Source of the DNA: Klebsormidium nitens
Taxonomy: Eukaryota; Streptophyta; Klebsormidiophyceae; Klebsormidiales; Klebsormidiaceae
Length of the DNA stretch: 64,000 nt
Assembly: GCA_000708835.1 (NCBI GenBank)
Contig: DF236977.1
Coordinates: 248,978-312,977 of the forward strand
Direction: 5' to 3'
Position 1 is the first letter of the stretch. Each line of letters starts with the position of its first letter. Shown here in pieces: positions 46,107 to 58,498 of this stretch. Made by a program: the position numbers and the translations under genes. The notes beneath the pieces were generated by a model. The model was not told the origin of the DNA, ran no database searches, and saw only the letters and a list, made by a program, of their open reading frames with translations.

Positions 46107-48011
46107 TTAAAGCAGATCCTCTAAAGCAACGGAGCCCCCTTTTCCGCGCTTCAACCCCGATTGTTTACTCTCTGTTTCTAAGCCCTCTTCTTTGCGGGGT
46201 CTTACCTCGGTCGCTTGTACCGCTTGCACTGCATCCCCCGCTGGACCATCGAAGCTGGTCCCCAAGTATGACGAAGCAATCTTCTGGGCTTGTGCAAGAT
46301 CTTTTGCAGGCACTGACTCAACCAACTTGCTGAGATCGCTTCGAAAGTCTGCTACACTTCGCTCAAGTGCAACTTTGTCTACTTTCTCCGCTGACGTCCT
46401 GCTCGCATCCAAGAGTCGTGCATCTAGGTTCTCAAGAGACATTAGACTGCTGTCTGCAACGATGCCCACGTTTGCTCCCCAGCCATCTTCAGAAGAATAT
46501 TGTGTGATCTGGGAGGAACGTTTTACAAAGAGCGAGGTGTCAGAAGGCTGCACTAGAGGTAAACAGAAAAGTCTATGAAAGTCACGCGCACCCTAAGTTG
46601 CCACACAGCGAGCTTTGGGAGGGTTCCAGTGGACTCATAAAGACATACGACGAGAATCACAATGTGTTAAGCGAGAATTCAATGGGCGACTTCAAGTCGC
46701 ACCACTCTGGTTGTTGGCGGACAGCCATCATGAGCATGTTACGCTTCCCGATTGCAAGCAGGTTCAAGGACGGGCCACATATTCCAGCAAAGTCTGAATT
46801 GGGCAGTGCTACGTATATGGAGTTGTGGGTTGTAGACGATTCTACGAGCAGCGGCCTTTTCTGACATTTGGATCGCAGGTGGGCCTCACCGCTCGCAGGT
46901 CTGTCCTGAAAGATGCAAATGCTCCTGACCGCAACCGCTGCCGCAATGCAGGATAGTCTGGCGCATCACCAGCAATAGAGTCTCCTGCAAGGATCTGGTG
47001 AATTTGGCATCCGATGGGATGAGAAGAGTAGCCCCCAAGATTTTGGGGGAAAGACTCACCATGTAACACACATGCATAAGCAGACCTATCAGCAGCCTCC
47101 AACAGTCTGAGATACATACAATGGTGGCTTGATCGACCTAATCCGCATATTCTTGTTTCCCAAAAACTTAGGTCGCTGCCAGCACGGGCATATTGTTGCT
47201 GCAACGAAAAAAATCTCATTGCATTGGAGCCCAGCTGATTGTCTCCTTGCCCACAGCCCAGCTGATTGTCTCCTTGCCCACAGCTCTGATGGTGAAAGAG
47301 AGGTGCAGCTTACCCAGCTTTTGTAGTTGTGCATCCGACAGCAGGATCTGTGACAGGTATGAATCCAGCGGCTCCAGCTTTTTTCTCTTGATGTAGCGAC
47401 TCAATGCTCCGTTTAAAAGCCCGTTCTGATCCCCTTTACCCTTTTGCACCTCAAGCCCTGCAAAGATAAGTTGTAGACATCCGAGTTACATGGCATTGTC
47501 TTTCAAGCAGCACCTAGTCTTCCTCTCATCCTTGCTCACAATTCCAGCCTACAGTTCCAGCTCTGGAAGCACCGGCGCCAGCAATGATGCACGGGCAGCC
47601 AAGCACGAGGACGTTGGTGTCACCCTCACCATGAGCTGGCAGCACTGGCAGTGCTAGGAATGGAAACGCCGCAATTAGCATTGCCTCCCTCCTTGTCCTT
47701 GCCGCACTTGACTTCCCCCGATTCTGACTGTCCATGCATTCTCCCTCCTCCGTACAGACGGACCTAACATGGATTTTTCTTTGGAGGCCACAGACCCTGA
47801 TCGGCGGCACTCTTAGCCAGCATTCGCAGCAGTGGCTTCTCTGCCCCATGGCGGGAAGCACACCCAACAACGGGCTCCCAAGCCAGCTCTGCACCGGAGC
47901 ACCTATTGCAGCCTTCCGAACCGCAGCAACCCCAGTGGTGGCATTCCTGGTCACGGCATTCGCAATGGCCGGGCACATTGTGTACGCAGACGCCGCAACC
48001 ACCATGTTCAT
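46107..48011 (-). CDS. Candidate thylakoid-lumen protein, family not recognised
   Basis: Four exons join in phase: 47630-48011, 47314-47457, 46890-46984 and 46107-46508, giving 340 aa. Residues 1-100 are Ala/Ser/Arg/Val-rich with almost no acids (transit-peptide-like). They are followed by a twin-arginine plus hydrophobic core, TRREAMLIAAFPFLALPVLP, then AHG. This bipartite layout is what Tat-routed thylakoid-lumen proteins show. The mature part contains QNGLLNGALSRYIKRKKLEP, LRQRLRSGAFASFRTDLRA, QYSSEDGWGANVGIVADSS and a helical C-terminus. I recognise the style of a small lumen protein but not the family. The C-terminal end is uncertain: a strong GAG|GTAAGA donor lies inside the last open frame. 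The ATG at 48011 was chosen because targeting features begin there; in-frame upstream ATGs exist (48182). Confidence 0.68.
47229..47282. repeat. Exact 27-bp tandem duplication in an intron
   Basis: Two identical 27-bp units (47229-47255 and 47256-47282) beginning GCCCAGCTGATTGTC lie in intron 2 of the lumen-protein gene, about 30 bp past the donor in transcript order. Perfect identity indicates a recent duplication or polymorphic site. Confidence 0.9.
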
Positions 48012-50314
48012 CAAAGATCTTGTGGATAACCTCTTCTGAAGCCAGCTCAACGGCGCTTCTTTGCTAGTCGCCTTCTCGTACTTTTGATCCGAGTCAAAGT
48101 GCCCTTTGTCCTGGCACCGCCTGCGGTCCCACCTGCGCTCTTGGCCAGGCTTGCAAGCTTGCCGCTGCAGGCTGAACCTCATGCCAACAATGGCATGATG
48201 GGGTCGAGTCCAAGCAAGTCCAAGGTGGAAAATTAGGGTTCTGCTCACTCATGAGTCTACCGTATGCCAGCGTGCATCATTGAATCGACCGCAATTTCCG
48301 GAGCGCGCCTACTGGCGACAATGGCTGCCAAAATCGCTCTTTTCAGCTGCCAAGCGCTCCCGCCACAGTGCATCACTTTCATAGCTTCAAAACGCCCTGA
48401 AGAGCCCTGCTCAAGGGCTTCAGAGTCACACTAGGTGCAAAAAGCCTAGCTCGCCCCTCGAGCATTACCCATTAGCAAAATGCTTTAATTTGACACAAAG
48501 AGCTCTGGTCGCTGACGGCATGGGCATAGCCAGCGGTCTGCGTTGCAGCACCGGCCAGACCAGCCGCATTGAAGGTGCCAGCTCAGCACATGCACCAATA
48601 AGGATTAAATTGCACGCTTACCCGCTGCAAGACGCTGAGCTAAGTTCCTTGCGTTATTTCTTGAGTCTGGATGATATTGCTCTTTGTTTTAGATCTCCAG
48701 TTCTTGTTTGCTTGTTTGCTCTGCATCCCCTGCTTCCAAATCGGTGCTACTACTTAATTCCCAGTGTCAGGGGACACGTTGGGTCTTTCCCCGGTGGGGA
48801 TTCTGCAGGTTTCAGTGTTCGCTCCTAGACAGCCAGACTTGTGTGTATGCTTGCATAGGTTGAGGTTGTCACTCAGCCAGCTTCCTGTGAGACCAGCTGA
48901 TTACGCGTAGGCTGTTGAGATGGTGTACACATTGCGTGGGAGCTTATTGAGAGAGCTAGCACACTTGCGGTCGTCCAGACAGTTGCACATTTGAGAGATC
49001 TCTTGGTGGTGTTGGCTTCTGTTGGTATTCCATGGCTACTTTGTTTAGCATAGAGATCAGGAGTGTTTGCTGTTCGGAGGACATCGTACAGTACAGGCGC
49101 TGTGTGGGAGATTTTCTGCCACCCTTGTCTCTGTCTGACTAGTGTCCTTGTTGCTGGTGCTGCTTGTGACCCTTTGAGTTGCGTCCAAGCTCACAAAGTC
49201 TCAAGCCTCCAACTTACAAGCAAAACTTGCCTTACACCAACTTACAACTTATTGGCGTACACCAAGCTTGCCTTGTCACAACTACTTATCAAGCCTGCCT
49301 ATTGCATTGCACCCAATCTTGGCACTTTGGAAGTAAACGCCAGTTTGTCTAGCGTGTCTCACGGGATTGGTGTCCTACATGAGGATTAGAGCTGATCGTT
49401 AGATTGCATTGTTTGTGACGTATTGGTAGCTTTGAGTGTGACTAGCAGCTTTGATACTGCCGAGGGGAGGCACAGTCTAGAGATTGTGTCCAGAGTATAT
49501 GCACAAAATTGATACCGCATCGCAACAAATACTAATACTTATTAAGCTTTCCAACTTATCAGCTCTACAAGCCTACATGTCAGCTTACCAACGTACCGGA
49601 ATGTGCTGCCAACTTGCTTGCAACGACAGGCTTCATCAATCTGGATTTCAACTATTATTGTACTTCAATCACTCAATTTCTACTTGGTACAACTTCAACT
49701 TGGCAGCATGGCTCAAAAAGCGTGCGTATGATGCATCAAAAACCAGCAACAAGTTATACCACGTTCTTCAACCAAGAAAAGATCCATGATATCAACAAGC
49801 CGCCTGACATTGTTTATCAGGACACAACTTAATTGGCCACAACTTTACAAATCTAACACAATTGAAGATTGCCAGCATGTTTCTGGCATGACGAATCCCA
49901 GTTATGATCGAACTAAGACATGCTACGATGAGGTTGACTTGTTGCAATGATCTATCTACAGCCGCATGGTTTTCCAATATCCCGAAGCGAGAGGCTAGCG
50001 CTTCTGCTGTCGGATCGATGCTGCTCAGGTCAACTTTTGCGTAGATCATCATTCAAGTGCAAACCCTTTGGAGTTGTCCACAACTACTTAGGCCCCTTCT
50101 GTGCGAGGTGCCATCTTTTGATGCCACTGCTAGGGGTACTAGCAAGGACGTGTGACCGAGTGACGACGCTTCTTCGACAACCGGCCAGACCCGACGTCCG
50201 AGGACTCTCGCAGAAGCACAGCTTTCGATAGGTCCACATGTGAATTAGCTCTTGTCTTATAGATAACATATAAGATAAGAATAATGTTCATCGTTGGGCC
50301 TTCATGAGCTTTGC

Positions 50315-50356
50315 GGTAGATTACCGTAGTGCAAATGCAGCCGACGTTGCTAGGGT
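50315..50356. repeat. Left copy of the 42-bp direct repeat flanking the gap
   Basis: The sequence starting GGTAGATTACCG and ending GCTAGGGT abuts the N run on its left and is identical over 42 bp to 50523-50564 on its right. Confidence 0.97.
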
Positions 50357-50522
50357 NNNNNNNNNNNNNNNNNNNNNNNNNNNNNNNNNNNNNNNNNNNN
50401 NNNNNNNNNNNNNNNNNNNNNNNNNNNNNNNNNNNNNNNNNNNNNNNNNNNNNNNNNNNNNNNNNNNNNNNNNNNNNNNNNNNNNNNNNNNNNNNNNNNN
50501 NNNNNNNNNNNNNNNNNNNNNN
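50357..50522. other. Assembly gap (166 N)
   Basis: Undetermined bases. The identical 42-bp flanks suggest that two contigs whose ends overlap were scaffolded instead of merged. Confidence 0.99.
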
Positions 50523-50564
50523 GGTAGATTACCGTAGTGCAAATGCAGCCGACGTTGCTAGGGT
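50523..50564. repeat. Right copy of the 42-bp direct repeat flanking the gap
   Basis: Identical over 42 bp to 50315-50356. Sequence then continues uniquely into TTACGGATG. Confidence 0.97.
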
Positions 50565-51202
50565 TTACGGATGTCAGAAGTTTCGAACTTGGACTACGCC
50601 ATGCCCTTGTACCCGCACACCGCCCCATGCCTTTGATACGCACGGGCTTTAAGAGAAGTATCCATAAAACTTGGTACCCCTGTTGTCCCTTCTACCGGTC
50701 ATAGGCTCAGTGCTACTTTCAGTGCGCAGCGCTTTGGTTGGAGTTGCAGAGAAGAGGGCGGTTGTCAGCTACCGGTAACAGAAACGGTAGGTACTTACAC
50801 GTTGGGATGTTCGAACGGGCACTTCAGATCGTACGTCCTGCAAGAGGCTATAGGTAGGACGCGATGATACATTGATAGACCTGAACATTCTGCTGCGCTT
50901 GCCTTCAACATTTCAAATGCGAATGCCAATGCCAATGGCATTGGGTTTGGCAGCTTTGTTGCATGTTCCTTGTTCCTCCCACCCTTCTTTTGTAGCTTCA
51001 CATTTCTCAGGTTTTCTCTGCTCCTGAGCCTCTTCTTATGTCTTCCTCTTGATTTCAGCGCTCTCGCACCCTGCGCGAGTGCCCGCAGGATTGGTAACCC
51101 ATAAGTTGCGCTCTGCCCCATCTCAAACAAGGGGCATGTCAGCTGCATACCTGGAGCACTGACATTATCTGCCAGAACCAGTCCCAGGCACGCGTAATCC
51201 TC

Positions 51203-54200
51203 ATGGCTGCGGCTGCGCAGCTGCCGCAGTTGCGCTTGTATTCTGTAGGCAACGTGCAAAGGAGCAGAAGCAAGGTGCACGCCCAAGCAGAGCTGACACC
51301 GCGACCCTGCAAGCAATGCTGTTGGGCAAGCAGACAGTCTTTGTTCCTAAGTGGTGCCACCGGCGGGCTGAGACTGACCCCCGCGCCGATACAGACCCCG
51401 AAGCCTGCCACTAACAAGGGGCAATGCAGAGCGCTTGCAGACACAAATGCAGTTGCGGGGGCGCTTGCTGGGTGGGTGCAGGCTCCTTTGTACAAAATTG
51501 CTCTCTGCTGATTTTACATGTGCAAAACTTAAGTGGAACTGCAAGACAATAGCTGCGCATTCACAGCATTGCAGTCGAGGCCGGTGCCCTTTCTGGAACC
51601 TGCACACTGCTATCATCTTCATGCCCAGTCCGATCATGAAGATCAAAAAACACAGGGCGTTGCTTTTCAGTCCCCCTCCCCCCTTGCAATGTTGCGCAGT
51701 TTATCCTCCATGGCCCCCTTGGCATTCATTGAAGGCGAGCACTTGGCGCGGGGGGCAGTGGCTGCCAGCGTGAGTGCCTGGTACCTGACCGCCAAGCCGG
51801 GGGCCCTGCAGGGACTGCTGGACATTGTGGCAGCACCAGCCTCAGAGCGGCTCTTCAAGTAAGGCACCCGCCACAGAGATCTCATCATCTCCAGAAACGG
51901 TGCACCAAGCTTCATACATCTCTTAATATGTACTCCTAGAAGGGGCTACCAGCCTAGTTGACCTTTTCACCATACTCAAGAATGCTGCATCGCCGCATTA
52001 CCCCCTTCTTCTGTCCTCTTGTTTGTCTGCATCATGTTTTGGCTGGTGTATTGGCTCACGGCAGCGCTGCCGTGTGCTGCAGGTCATTTGAGCCCACTGC
52101 CGTGCGAGTGGGCAAGCAGCTGGGGGAGGGCAGCTTTGGCGTGGTCTACAAGGGGTGAGCCACACAAGCATGCCAACGGCAGGCGTCCCGCTGTGCAATG
52201 GCAGTCACTCGCTTGGATAATGCCCCATCTCCTCTCAGACTGTTCCGCAGTTTACCAGAATGACCTGTCCAGTACTGCAGTTGGAATAAGAGCACATTAG
52301 CCCCGACCCCCATTGAGTACGGTCCTGTTCCAGAAGTGCAAGCCTGCTTTTGGTAAGCCTCAACAGGTTCCAGTAGATAGTTCCTCAGCATTGCCCAGCT
52401 GTACGAAAGCGACAGCAGCTTCTGAACCAAAGTGGCTATTCTTGGTCCGAGCGGGCGAAGCCCATGTGTCTAGACCCCCCTCAGTGTCTGTGTCACACTG
52501 ACTATCCTGGACATTGGCGGCTGGTCTATGATGACCTGTAATATCCACGGGAGAACCTGAATCGTCAGGCTTTGTGGCCACTAATACAACCAGTGATAGT
52601 GTTGCCCTGGTGCATGAAGGTATGTCCCACAGGGGGTCTTAGATCCCCATTGACTGACATGCTTCACATGGTTGGAGACAAGGTCCTGTATTTGAGGATC
52701 TTGTTTGGCCCCGTTCAGGTTCATCAAGGACCCGACCATCCGAGGTGACGGCCCAGGTGTGCCGGTGGTGCTGAAGAAGGTGAAGGCCAAGGTCTCGGGC
52801 GCAGAAGAAATGCGCGCATCAGAGCTCTACTTCAACCAGCGCCTGCAGCGCACCGCCCCCGGCAGCTGCGCTGAGTTCCTAGGGACCATCAACGTGGAGA
52901 AGAGCACACAGAAGAGGCGCCTCAGCTCCAAGCTCAGCGAGGTCAGCACCCAGGGACAGGCTGACTACGAATCCCCGAAACAGGCTGATTTCTCTGGTCC
53001 CTACAGCAGTGTACGACTCCACTTCGGTTCCCTGGGAAAGTCTGTTCTGAGCAACTGCGTGCGTGCGTCAGCCTGAGCCACTATTTCTCCTGACTTCCCC
53101 AGGGCCTGTGGCTGGTGTGGCGGTATCAAGGGGCGTCCTCGCTAGAGTGGTTCTTGCGGCGGCGTGACGCATTGCCACTGCTGGCGGGGGCTGTGTTGGG
53201 TGACAGTGCGATGCAGGTGCGGAACAGCCCCGAGGACCTGCTGCAGCGCGACTGCGCCGTGGTGCAGGCCGTGATGCGCAACCTGCTGGACAGCCTGCAA
53301 GCCATTCATGCCACAGGTGGGGCCCAACTATCCCTTTCACAAGAAATGCAGTGGGCAGACACGGCTCCGAGGAGGCTGCAGTGGTGTGCTTGAGAATGCT
53401 CTAACTTAGATCAGCATCAGTATGGTGGGCCTGGTTCGAAAGATAAGGGCGACAGAAATTGGTTCCATCAAGTGCTGACAAAAGTGTGTCATCAGATTGT
53501 GCACACTTTGCGGCTTGGTTGCAGTCTTAATCGCAGGAATCACGCATTTGGGCATGAGGATGTCACACGAGGCGTTTGGGATTCAATAACGTTTCTCGTC
53601 TCCAATCTGATTCGGATTGTTGACTGCGTTTAGGCGTGGTGCACCGCGACGTGAAGCCCCTGAACCTGGTGCTGGACGAGGAGATGCGCAGCTTCAAGCT
53701 CATCGACCTGGGCGCCTGCGTGGACCTGCGCTCGGGATACAACTTCGTAAGTTCCGCCCCGACACTGTCCCTTTTCGTTTCCACAAGATGGTGGATATCA
53801 AAGCGTTCAACCATATGTCTACTTTGTCCCAGTTCTAAGTTGTGCTTTCACTCCGGCTCCATCCAGCGGTGTTACTCTGCACCTTGTGAATGCACAGCTG
53901 GAAAAGCTATCGTAAGTAGCTGACGTGACTTCTCTCCGGTAACTGCGTGCAGGTTCCGGACGAGACGATCATGGACCCGGTGTACTGCGCCCCCGAGCAG
54001 TACGTGTTGCCCATCAGCATGCCGGACGCGCCGCCCGGCCCGCTCATGTCGCTGCTGGCCCCGCTGCTGTTCCTGGCACACGCCCCCGACAAGTTCGACC
54101 TCTTCTCAGCGGGGCTCGTGCTCGTGCAGCTGGCGGTGCCCTCCCTCCGCTCCGACAGGAACCTGGTGAGCCACCCCGGCCGGCCGCTGTGGACAAGCTG

Positions 54201-57134
54201 GGGCATTGCTTCCGTACAGAGGTTGACTCTGGGATTGGCAGACCCTGGAGCTCGGCCGCTTTTGTCCCCCCTTCGCCTTCGGATGCCGGCCTGGTCGTCA
54301 TGCCTTCTCGTGATCGCTCAGTGGTGTGTCATTCCTGTGCTGCGGCAGCTGTGTGGCGGCAAAGGGCGGCTCTGGGTTTTCCACGGGGCCTGCCCGTCGG
54401 CTGAGCTGGCTGCTTTGCTTTGCGTGCAGGCCCTGTTCAATGAGCAGCTGGCCGACACCGGGTTCGACCTGGACCTCTGGCGCGCTTCCAGCCTCACCTT
54501 CCCCGAGGCAGAGCTCCAGATCCTTGATGCCAACGGTGAGCACAACACGCTGCTCGCAGCATGTGCAGATATCCATCGAGCTCTGCACCAGACCCTAAGA
54601 TGCAACCGCAAAGGGTTTCCGTTTTTCAAGAGTCAGAGTGGTGAAGTATGGAAAGTAGACTTACTCGGATGCGTCTGGTACCGCAAGTACAACAGAGAAC
54701 TTCGTTGCTGGGCTTCGGAACTTATGAGTCCCTTCAGGAAAGCCTCGATCCATCTCAAAGCGCAGCCTGAGTTTGAGTCTCTCTTTTCGGTCTTATTTCC
54801 GAAGGGAGACGCCCTGGGGAAGAACACCGAGTGTTTGGCGTAAGTGCAGTAGTCGCCGCGCGTTAATGCCGGGCTGAAAAGCCCCGTGGGCCGGTTCTTG
54901 AGGATCTCTTTCTGAAAACACCGCCACCTTCACCCCTCGCCGCCTCCTTTCTCCAGACGGCGCGGCGTGGGACCTGGCTCGCCTGCTGCTGCAGCCGCGC
55001 GAGGGCCTGCGGTGCCGGCGGCCCACAGCAGAGGCGGCGCTGGGCCACCGCTTCCTGACTGCGTCCCTGCAGTGGCAGACGGAGAAGCGGTCCGGCTCCG
55101 CCAAGGGCCGCAGCAAGAGCATGCGCAGGGCGGGCAAGAGCAACACGCGGGAGCTCGAGCCGGCATTCGCGCCCACAGGGGCCTTCCGCTTTGCGCTGCC
55201 GTTTGGGATCGGGAGCGACGCGGAAGAAGAGTCCGAGCCTGAGGAGGAGGAGGCCCCCAGGCGGCGCCGGCCGCTCATCCCGTTCTTTGGCCGGCTGCGG
55301 AACGACGCGGGTGACGAGGCGCAGGAGGTGGAGAACGGCGGGGCCAGCTTCGACCGCAAGGTCAAGCTCAAGGCGGCGCCGCAGGGGGCGCAGTCCGCAG
55401 TCACGTGGAGCGCCCTCCTGCCGCTGGGCCGTCGCTTGGGCGCATCCGCGGAGCCGCAGCCGGCAACCGCTGCAGCCGAGACCGGCTCGGACCGTCTCCT
55501 GGGGCTCCGGCGCCTCGTGGGGCTGGACTCGCCGTCAACAGGGGTTCCGGTCGTGCAGATCCAGAAGAACGAGGGCGAGGAGTTCCCGCACGTGGCCGCA
55601 CTGGCCGCGCTGCTGGGGCAGACGGCCCTGGCCGGGCCCGCGGCAGCAGCAGGGGAAGGGCTCGCACCGTGGCGGGACACGCAGGAGCTGGTGGACCTGG
55701 GGCGCGCGTCCGCACAGGGACTGGCCAGCAACGCGGGGCCAATGGCAGCCGCCGGGGGCGTTCTTGCGGGCGTGGGCTGGCTGGTGAGTGGGAAGAGCCC
55801 TGCGCGAACGTCTGGCCTCATGGACCGGCGGCATTTTGTGAACTGCATGTCTGTGGTTGACTCAGACTGGGCTTCGAGCTCCGCCTTCTCCCCGGCTGCT
55901 GACCGCGCTGCCCGGCCGCCCGTGCTCGTGCAGGGGCTGACGTTCGTGAACAGCAGCGTGGAGAGCGGCATCTGGAGCGTCTCGGACCTGGCCGACGCGC
56001 TAGGCGCGGCCGGCCTGCTGGGGGTCGTCTACCGCTATGTCCTCAAGTGAGACCCCCGAGCCGACGGCCCTGGCAGCAAACCAAGATCTCCGTTTTTGTG
56101 CTAGTGAAGTTTTTAAGGAGGATCTTGATTCGGGCTTTCTATCTTACGGGCGACTTCGGACTGGCGTATCCCTGTCTTAGCTGGCGCCTAGCGATGGTAC
56201 CCTCGAGTAGCGCGTTCTGCTTCCATTCAAAAGATTTACGATCAACCTGGCGGCCGCTAGTTCTGCATCTTCTCCAGAAGCAGACGCAGGATCTCTTCTG
56301 TCTCGGATCACAGCAGCCCGTGCAACGACCTCTACATGGCTATCTTCCCTGCAACTCAGGTTCGTTTTTGGCCGTATCACCCCTGTGGATGCGTCCATGC
56401 TTATACTCCCTGACTCGCTCTCACCCCCTGCCCCTGTCGCTCTCCCGCAGGCCGGGCCTGACCGCCTCCCCCGTGGCCCTTCGGCCGGCCGTTCCTGCGG
56501 CTCCTCCCTCTCCCGCGCAGCCGTCGCTGCCGCTGTACGCGCGCATGCAGAAGAAGGTGGGCAGCATCCTGGAGCGGGCGGGGCTGAACCGCGCGGGCGG
56601 CATGACGCTGAGCTACACCAAGTGGCTCGTCAAGCAGGCCAAGCAGGGCGGCGGCAACAAGAAGGGCGGCCAGAGCTCGCGAGGTACGGGAGCACACATT
56701 AAAGGGTTGCGGGCGAAATCCCTGCTAAGTTGCGACACGGTTGAGCGCCTCTACATCTTGCAGCTCTCGGTGCTGTCGAACAGCGTCCTGTGCTGGGGTC
56801 GAAATTCCACATTTCTGCCCCGTCTTGGCTTGCCCCCGCCCGTTGCTTAGTCTCTGGTGCTGACAACCGTCGGGGCACTGCAATCCCCACTGGTGTTGCT
56901 TTCAAGAATGCACCGGCTCTAGGGCGGGCTCGCTTCTCCTTCAGTCTGTTATCGGCAACTTTGCTGTGCGCAGGGTTGGTGCGGTCGTTGCGGGAGATGG
57001 AGCAGCAGCTGGCCAACCTGGAGGCGGCAGCACGCGACGGGCAGGAGTTCGACCCGCGGCAGAAGGAGCTGCTCGCGCGTGTGGAGGCGCTGCTGCAGGA
57101 GACGGCCGGGCAGGGCAGGCAGGGCGGCCGGTGA
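51203..57134 (+). CDS. Plastid Ser/Thr kinase, STN7/STN8-like, with long C-terminal extension
   Basis: Twelve exons join in phase: 51203-51471, 51700-51858, 52083-52154, 52719-52941, 53103-53316, 53634-53746, 53953-54165, 54430-54535, 54957-55783, 55934-56046, 56451-56683 and 56974-57134. The product is 900 aa. Residues 1-90 look like a chloroplast transit peptide. The kinase domain shows GKQLGEGSFGVVYKG (about 152-166), a VLKKVK lysine, VVHRDVKPLNLVL with catalytic Asp318, LIDLGACVDLR with Asp337 (DLG instead of DFG), and DPVYCAPEQYVLP. The segments DKFDLFSAGLVLVQLAVPSL and GLWLVWRYQG match the STN7/STN8/Stt7 style; those thylakoid kinases phosphorylate LHCII or photosystem II core proteins. 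About 400 residues follow the domain: a basic-acidic patch (EEESEPEEEEAPRRRR), an Ala-rich section and a helical end (LREMEQQLANLEAAARDGQ). STN7 and STN8 are only about 500-560 aa (from memory), so the substrate assignment is open. Confidence 0.85.
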
Positions 57135-58498
57135 CACGCGGGGCGAGCGGGGGACCGTGTACAGCCGGAAGAAACACGGGGAGGGACGGCCAGCACCAAG
57201 GCCACCACCCTAGCAGGAAATGATTTGGAAACATGGTTCGTAGCTGCGCAGCAATGGTAGGTGTACATGTGCAGAAGTTAGCAGAGCATTAGGGTAGCGC
57301 ACTAGGGATAGGGCTTGCTTTTGTCAGCTATCAGCGTAAAGGACTGCGTGTTGCTGGACTGCGTGCCTAAAAATAGGCAATGTGCTGCTGGGGGCTCGAG
57401 TGCCGATGCATGAAGACGAGCTCTCCTAGAGTCGCTGAATAAATCTCACCGACTAGCTGGTGGGACAATCGTCAAGCAAAGATTAGAGAGAGGTAAGAGG
57501 AAGGCGAATGGTAGACCTTCGTATTGGTGCACATTGGAGTCTAGGTCGTACGAAGTGATGCAGATACATCTGTTCATATAGTTTCGGTTTAAGTCGAATT
57601 GTGAATGTACGCTTTCAGAAGGAGGTAGACTCGATCAGTGGCCGGCCATTCGCGTGAACAAGATATGCGGCCGACTGGCAGGGCCGCGCTGCATGGCACA
57701 GCCGATCCTCCTAAATCAGACCGGCTCTTCACGAAAGTGGATGTACGTCAGGAAAATTTCACAAAACGTGCAAAATGTGCAATTTACCATACAGTACGAA
57801 CTTACAAGGACATTGAACTACTGGTTGGAGTACATCATCCTGCAGGATGATGCATACTGACGTTGATGTGTTAACGTGTGTTGTTGATGTGTGCTGACGT
57901 TCATGTGTGACGATCCCATGCCCCGCCGCCAATTTCGCTCCAGGACTTTTCATGTTTTCGCGATCATGCATGCATAGACGATTGAGAGTACGAGCCATGG
58001 GCCAGCTATAGGCTTTCTCTACATGAGTGTAGGTCAAGCTGCCGAGCGTCATATGGTGCGTACCATGCAGTGCTTTATGATTCTATGTGTGTGTGTATGC
58101 ATTACGATCTGGCAGCTGACGACTATTACGGAATAGGTTTGCGCATTGCAATCTGCCAAACTTTGCGGTCGCTTGGATTGCACGCGCACTGATTCCGAGA
58201 GGCATACGAGGCCGGCTGCGCTGGTCAGCCGGCTTTGCAACAGAAAGATCGTCTCGAGATTGCATGCTTGTTAGTGGTGAGTGACCAAGCTGCATCACAA
58301 TGCATGCAGGCTAGTTTCACGTATAATTGTCTTTATTTTATTGCACCACAACGCTATCTCGTCAGTCCACGTGAGCTGTGCACCTGATCGCGAGGTTTGC
58401 CAGGCTTTACAACCTAAACTCTCTAAGTATTTTTGTCGCGCGCGCTTCCTCAATCGCCCCAAAAATTCCATGGCCGCGGCTGTCGCCCCCGCGAATGA
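57135..58498. other. Convergent 3' spacer
   Basis: The kinase gene (+) and the dehydrogenase gene (-) end toward each other across 1.36 kb. No gene is supported. A short GT-rich run lies at about 58085-58097. Confidence 0.6.

Larger units (their letters stand above)
48012..51202. other. Large gene-poor spacer containing an assembly gap
   Basis: This 3.2 kb lies between the start of the lumen-protein gene (-) and the kinase gene (+). Open frames such as 48490-48828, 49063-49389 and 49484-49789 show no domain, splice context or codon bias. The stretch 49180-49700 repeats AAGCTTGC- and CAACTTAC-like words but no clear element. A 166-base run of N is at 50357-50522. Confidence 0.5.

Noticed and set aside
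48490-49832. Series of short plus-strand frames and repeated AAGCTTGC/CAACTTAC words
   Set aside because: No frame exceeds about 110 codons, none has a domain, and the repeated words do not align into copies of an element.
50304-50652. Frames running across the N gap
   Set aside because: They consist mainly of undetermined bases and have no meaning as genes.
54793-55971. 392-codon minus-strand frame
   Set aside because: Antisense of the GC-rich kinase exon 54957-55783; no domain, and the plus frame continues the kinase in phase.
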